From Sphaeroforma arctica JP610 (taxonomy: Eukaryota; Opisthokonta; Ichthyosporea; Ichthyophonida): a DNA stretch of 25,291 bases. A program made the position numbers and the translations under genes. The notes beneath the pieces were generated by a model that made no database searches, was not told the DNA's origin, and was given only the letters and a program-made list of their open reading frames with translations. The stretch covers positions 46,523-71,813 of the forward strand of contig NW_014040544.1 of NCBI RefSeq assembly GCF_001186125.1, in the 5' to 3' direction. Shown here one piece after another: positions 20,001 through 25,291 of this stretch. How positions within the stretch are numbered: the stretch's first letter is position 1; each line of letters begins with the position of its first letter.

Positions 20001-23000
20001 CACCTCAGTTAGTGCATGAATACATGTTTAGCCTACACAATGTGCATAAACTCGGAGATACGCCACCACTCTCGGCCTTTTAGTAGCACAGTACTCACAC
20101 CACTCCAATGTACAAACACAGATTCTACTTGCAAGCGAAAGGTACAGAAAATGTTCAATTCGAAATCGGACGATTCATCATGCGTGTCTGCTTCAGAATC
20201 CGATTCTAGTAGACACCGAGCCTCTTTAAAAAAAAATCCACAAAATACTTCAAAACAGCCCAACAGATCAAAAGCGTTTGATAAAACATCAGCCGTACCA
20301 GGTACCTCAAACACGATATGCTTCTGTGGGGGTTGATATTTCTATATATGAGTACGTGTCTGCTATCTTCAACTCCACGGGAAACACGTATGCACTTGTC
20401 GTTGCGGTCGTCAGTGGGCATGCTCCGGGCATCTATCTGTGAATACTTACACGCACTATTTGTCGTCGGAGTTTGTATGTATGGGAGCTGCTCATGTTGA
20501 CTTTATTTGGCCTTTTGTGACTCTGACGGGGTGAGTTTAGTATGAGCTCGCATCCATTCTCCCTTAAAACAGAATTTCGCACTAATGTCATTAGTGCGAG
20601 TAATTGTCAAAAAAAAGAGACAATTTCTTCAGCATATATGACAATTTTACCAGCACATCTACGTACGGTATACGCATGTGTCAGTGAGAGTGTATGTGTG
20701 AAATTGATATGTCCTTATATACCAGTTTGAGAGATGACTTTCAGTTTAACTTTGACTCATTCAACACTCATACGTAGTTAAGAGAGCGCACCATGCGATA
20801 TCAGAGTCTGAGTCTTCAGATTCTGGAACGGATGAACAAACTGCCGAATCTGAGTCGGAAGTTGATTCCGGATCAGATGCTGAATCTGAATTGGAAACTG
20901 AGTTTCAACCCAGACAGAGTTCAAAGCACAATGGAGTTCACAAAAAGGGCAATTTCCCACAGCAGCCGACGAAGAGAAAGGCCATTAAAGCGGGGCCGAA
21001 GAACACTGCGCCGTCAAAGGTGCGCATAACTGCATCGGTGGCCGTTAAACAAGGTGAGAGTCGTCCCAGGGCGGTCTGATTCTTTACATAATAGGAGGAC
21101 CCTTATGTTCTGAGGTGGAACTTGAGTCATTTTTAGATTTTAACACCCACAGGCCCGATTAATCATTTCGGATACTTTTCACATCGTGTATCTGGACAAA
21201 CTTTTTGTTTCTCGCGCAGATCTGTTTGAGAGTATATTAATTTCCGTGATTTATTGCTTAAATATAGCTGACCGTTCACGTGGCAGTTGTTCCTGTCTCC
21301 GCAAAGGGCTAGTGCTTTCACCGGTAGATTAGGTCACCTTCCTATATATCTGTTGTACAAGTGTATTCCAGAAGTGCTTAGGTTTCAGCTGAGCAAGTCA
21401 TGTGCAGTGTTCCAGGGATATTTGGAATGCTGAGTGCTGGTTTTATACCAATCACACTTCCAATCTATTTTTAGCCACAGATACACCAGCATATCTGCTG
21501 AGAGACTATCGATTGTTCATATTTTCCCGAGGTCCCAACAAGTAGTTCGGGATTGCCTGTATTTCTATATGTTCTTCAAATTTCCCTGCTCCATACATCG
21601 CTACTATATTACAGCGCCTTCCTTTTCACACGTCCTTTTCAGCAGTCGCGTGTGTTGGTCATAGGCAGTTTCACAGCTATTCAGATGTGGTATAGTAAGT
21701 GATTACTTACAAATGTCAAATACACAACGCGTAGTTGCAGATGAACACCACTCTGAATCTGACAGTTCGCACGCGTCTGCTTCTGCATCATCCTCTACCG
21801 GCTCTGGCTCTGACTATGACGAGGCGAGTTCCAGCACTGAAGTGTATGTCTTACGTAGATATATCTCGTTATCAACAGGTTCCATAGTGTTGACATTTAG
21901 ATGCTTGCAATTTGGCATATGTGTGCACCTTACACAACCAAAATTGAAACCACGATGGCTGACCTGTAGTTATCAAGTTATAGATTCTCTTTAGCAACAA
22001 TTTCACGTAAATGATAGCCTTACGATATGTCCTCCTCAGATCTGCGAAAGTATTTTTGTTGTCAACCTCGTACGCGGGGCCCGTCCCTGATGCAAATCTA
22101 TCACATACGACGTTTGCCAGAGTACTCCTCTAAAACATATATTTAGTCATTGATCATTGGTACCTCGGCTATATAGCAACATCTGTTTTATCATCACGAA
22201 AAGAAAAAAAATTATAGGGTATATGAACGCACGCGCCTGTATTTGATACAGAAACAAGTATTGTGACGAAATTTTGTGCATACAATATTCACCCTGAAAA
22301 ATAACTTGTTCAAATAGGCATGCAACCAATTAGTACGGTAAACTACGCTAACTAGCGATTCCCGCGATCGGCTGATTTGTATCACAGTGAGAGCGATGGA
22401 GGCGATAGCGATTTCACAGTCAAGGCCAAACCAAAGGCGAAGCCAAAAACGCAACCCAAAACAAAACCGAAACCAATGCCGAGACAAAAGCCGAAAATAG
22501 AGCATAATGTCAAACCGGAATCGGAAGTATTGCCAAGTCCAAAACTTCAGCCAAAAGAATCCGTAAAAGCACTAGAGACCCCAATCTACAACATGCAGGA
22601 ATCTGAGAAAGGTAGGCGAACGTCTTAGATAATGATTTGTAAAAACCGAATTGTGCTATATTTTTACATCGAGACTATCAGATTCTCTAACGCTTTCTGA
22701 TTCAGAATGGCCAAGTAAGTCTGGTTGCAGTTTATAGATGGTGAGTGCTTGTGAATTCTATCAAAATAGCTCCGATCCAAAATCTTATTATATCCTTCTA
22801 TTACGTCGTAGTGCCATTACAAGTCATCACAAACACACAACTAAAGGCCAGTCCAGCTGGTATTAAAGGCCGACCTACGAGGACGACACCAAATATACCG
22901 ATTGACCGGGCGAAGGTGAACAAGGAAATCACGCCGCAACAGGTGAGTGTACGAATTCAGTTTAGTTCTGCCGTTTTGAACCCCACATCTCCGTTGCAGA

Positions 23001-24816
23001 ATGAGGGGTGATGTAATGATCACAGAGAGATTGCTTTGTAGTTTGTTATTTTGGGCGGATAGTCTGTGGCTGATTGCAATATGTATATAAGTGAGAATTA
23101 GCGTCTGTGGATTGTTTATAACTAGACATACAATGTGAGGACAGGTTCACCCTGTTATATAAAAGTCATACATCCCTTTTGTATCACTACTGGATGGAGG
23201 CAAAATTTCATACAATTCTCCGACCGAAACATTTTGGGCTCAGCGGTTTTGATGTGTCAGAAATCTCGCGTGTATGCTCGTCAACGCTGGATCGCTTTGA
23301 GTCAGGAGAATACGAACAAGAGCGGGTGCATGGGTCGGATGCTAAACGAAAACAAATAAACTGGATTCCCAGGGCTAGACACAGTGGCTGTGAGCAAAGG
23401 TCAACACACCTCGTATCCATAAACAACATTCGTTTCACAAAAATGGTGATCCCTTTATTCTTGTAATTTGATTTCGTTTTCATTCACAACGACATTCATT
23501 TTGCATCTGAACACATTTGCTCCCAGTAGCGATCGCTTCTGCGATGAAGATACAAGTCACGAGCCGTACCTGATTTCTATATGACTCATCGTGTACGTTT
23601 CTTTTTCTTGATATCTGTTGCTGGTTGTTAGGTATCGACAACGCTTGCCCCTGTCAAAATACCAGGAAAGCAGCCAGAGGTGTCGCGTGCTTTGGCCACA
23701 GTCTCTGCGACCGTTTTTCATTCAACCCCTGCGTATGTGATTCGATAAAATTAATTCTGTTGAACAGGGTCGAAGGGCACACACCAGAGAAGAAGCTTGA
23801 CTTCATTACACAAATTTCCGCGCGCGTATAGCTAGCTATGTGGATTGTATGTGGTGCATATAGGCTTTTTAGACTATGGGTGGTACACCTGTATCGCGAG
23901 TTTACATCCGGTTCGCTATGTGGAACGTGTTTGCATCAGGTCTACTTAATTTGTGTTGGCTCGAACTATTATCCTACATGGCCCTGTACAATAGCATGTC
24001 CATAAACACAGATTCGCTAAATGCACAAGTTGCAGGAAAACGTGTGTATCGCAGCCGAAGGCAGATATCGGGCTGATTAGTCGGATTTAATTTTAGTCAG
24101 CGGGTACGCACCACCATAGCTTGCTAATTTTGGACACGCGTTTGGCATGGTATTGCGAATAAGCAAGCCTTTTTTTCGCACTGATAGCTTGCCTTTCTAT
24201 CCAAAAGTACACTAGGACGGAAAATTCCCGGGAGAAGGAAAAGACAAGAAGAGCCTACGATTCAGAGGGATTATACAAAGCCGAATACAGGTATGATACT
24301 CTGAGTGCATAGCCGATGTCGTCTGTGTATATGCGTTTGCCTCAATCTTCATCTTTTTGCTGACTTTTGTACAGCTCCTCATTAAAGCTCTTAATACCGC
24401 CGCGTATCAGCTCAACTGTAGCGCGCACTCTCGTGATGATATTTTCTTATGACGAGACGGTCGATATTTTTTTGCGTTTAGTACCTGACACAAGTCTATT
24501 GTTACTGTCAAAATTAAAGAGTTCAAATGGGACGCATTACACTGCCTTTGTTGTTGTTATAATCGAGGATGCCCTGGAGTTAAGTGTTTGCTATTTAGTA
24601 CTAGTACAGCCTCGATGTGACATCAGAGAAGAGTCTCATCTAGAAACGCATTTTCTACCCAATTTTGACATCGGCTTCACTCGCATTGCAGGGCATGGCA
24701 AGATAAATGATCTTCTAATTCATTCATCGCGACCGCGGCTCGGTCTCTCGCGGAGGGGCAAATTCAAACCACTGCACAATTTAAATGGGAACACAGCGCC
24801 GAGTATTCCTCATTAG
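17061..24816 (+). CDS. RAD51AP1: RAD51-associated protein 1 homologue (about 13 exons)
   Basis: Preferred exons: 17061-17209, 17544-17644, 17970-18100, 18756-18870, 19150-19281, 20122-20301, 20805-21053, 21741-21843, 22388-22611, 22812-22942, 23632-23732, 24208-24290, 24692-24816. All phases agree; product about 607 aa, longer than the roughly 335-350 aa of vertebrates. Landmarks: KYADSDDDTPP near the N-terminus, UIM-like EERQLQEALRLSAMD (residues 62-76), acidic Ser exons (ESESSDSGTDEQ; SGSDYDEASSS; SDGGDSDF) followed by a Lys-Pro-rich exon (KPKAKPKTQPKTKPK), and the C-terminal RPRLGLSRRGKFKPLH, which matches the vertebrate RAD51-binding motif LRLGLSRxxxxKPLH. RAD51AP1 binds RAD51 and branched DNA and stimulates strand invasion in homologous recombination. 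The start is uncertain: ATG 17061 is the first in frame after a stop at 17034, but an acceptor at 17104 would allow an upstream exon. The C-terminal exon choice is also open. Confidence 0.8.
17544..17644 (+). other. UIM-like exon of the RAD51AP1 homologue
   Basis: Bounded by ttgtttgcag and GTGAGA. It encodes a basic start (RMQRRRALEEAE) and then EERQLQEALRLSAMD. This fits the ubiquitin-interacting motif pattern: acidic run, hydrophobic, Ala-hydrophobic-x-x-Ser, acidic. Vertebrate RAD51AP1 has a similar helix (LEVALALS) at the same place, which supports orthology more than it proves ubiquitin binding. Confidence 0.65.
20578..20598. repeat. Perfect 21-bp palindrome (10-bp stem, 1-nt loop)
   Basis: cgcactaatg-t-cattagtgcg, within the intron 20302-20804 of the RAD51AP1 homologue. 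No further inverted arms or flanking duplication were noticed. Confidence 0.9.
24692..24816 (+). other. Terminal exon with RAD51-binding motif
   Basis: After acceptor ctcgcattgcag the exon encodes HGKINDLLIHSS, then RPRLGLSRRGKFKPLH, and ends at TAG (24814-24816). In vertebrate RAD51AP1 the motif SLRLGLSRLARVKPLH contacts RAD51 and is the best conserved part of the protein. Its presence in frame with the upstream exons is the main reason for the gene name. Confidence 0.85.
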
Positions 24817-25037
24817 CCGACAACTATAAAATACTCCTGAGAAAATTTTCGACTCCAGGACATCACTATTGCGCTTCAACCAACATTTTGTCCCCAATGC
24901 ATATTGAAGACGGGCATACCCGTGCCTGCCTGTCTGCATGCACTCGCCTAAGGATTGGATATATTTATATAGCTTTCCAGTACTTGGGCGAACAACATAT
25001 AGAAATATGACACTCACTCATACACGTACACACACGC
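24817..25037. other. 3' flank of the RAD51AP1 homologue
   Basis: No gene seen. There is no canonical AATAAA soon after the stop; ctataaaatac at about 24826 is the nearest A-rich element. Confidence 0.5.
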
Positions 25038-25062
25038 ATATATATATATATATATATATATA
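25038..25062. repeat. (TA)n microsatellite
   Basis: Twelve TA units, preceded by a short ACAC-rich stretch and immediately followed by the hairpin-rich repeat. Confidence 0.97.
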
Positions 25063-25291
25063 GAGGGACCCTCCACCATGTACGGTCCCTAAAAGAAGAG
25101 AGGGACCTACGATCCCCGGGGGGATGTAAGGTCCCGGGACCTACGAAACGAAAGGAGGGCTGTAAGATCCATCCTTCCTGATGGATCTACCACATTATCC
25201 CGTAGGGGGGACATAAGCTACGGTCCCTAAAAGAAAAGATGTACCTACCATCCGCAGATAAAATATATACTAGGCGTCAGTGGCCTAAGAT
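25063..25291. repeat. Hairpin-rich repeat, two units 138 bp apart, runs off the window
   Basis: tacggtccctaaaagaa at 25081 recurs at 25219, and both are followed by related sequence (...acctac(g/c)atcc...). Inside the first unit, gggacctac-g-atcc and ggat-gtaaggtccc form an imperfect inverted pair around a C/G-rich centre (about 25101-25135). 25162-25190 forms a hairpin (agatccatc / gatggatct with a 6-nt loop). This fits a dispersed repeat or non-autonomous DNA transposon family; the family cannot be named from one copy. Confidence 0.75.

Overview
The window is nuclear DNA from a eukaryote with many introns. Coding sequence is mostly split into short exons bounded by GT...AG sites, often with GTAAGT, GTATGT or GTGAGT donors, and there are no bacterial-style gene strings, rRNAs or tRNAs that I can see. 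An RAD51AP1-like gene, an ankyrin/PX protein and a Crypton-type tyrosine-recombinase fold suggest an opisthokont. A unicellular relative of animals such as an ichthyosporean is my guess, not something the sequence proves. All exon models below were joined by eye from splice signals and reading-frame phase.

Layout. 1-82: microsatellite. 224-5732 (minus): an eleven-exon gene for about 384 aa with N-terminal ankyrin repeats and a C-terminal PX domain; all junction phases agree. 6567-10112 (minus): a second multi-exon gene of roughly 430-520 aa with several hydrophobic segments and a basic, polar C-terminal tail; I do not recognise it, and its 5' end was not found. 10113-10798: divergent upstream region. 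10799-14611 (plus): one uninterrupted 1270-codon reading frame. It holds four diverged copies of an approximately 80-residue module separated by Q/H/N/P-rich linkers, then a region that resembles the catalytic domain of Crypton-type tyrosine recombinases but lacks expected catalytic residues. 14612-17060: mostly non-coding, with a possible two-exon small gene (minus), a GC-rich patch and a diverged 245-bp tandem duplication. 17061-24816 (plus): about thirteen exons of an RAD51AP1 homologue of about 607 aa, recognised by an acidic N-terminal block, a UIM-like helix, alternating Ser/Asp-rich and Lys-rich exons and the C-terminal LGLSR...KPLH RAD51-binding motif. 24817-25291: spacer, TA microsatellite and a hairpin-rich repeat present as two units 138 bp apart.

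The genes do not form an obvious pathway. The ankyrin/PX protein would act at phosphoinositide-containing membranes, the RAD51AP1 homologue in nuclear recombinational repair, and the large protein most likely binds DNA or chromatin as a domesticated, catalytically dead recombinase. The most novel item is the large protein (four tandem modules fused to a degenerate recombinase fold), followed by the ankyrin plus PX combination.
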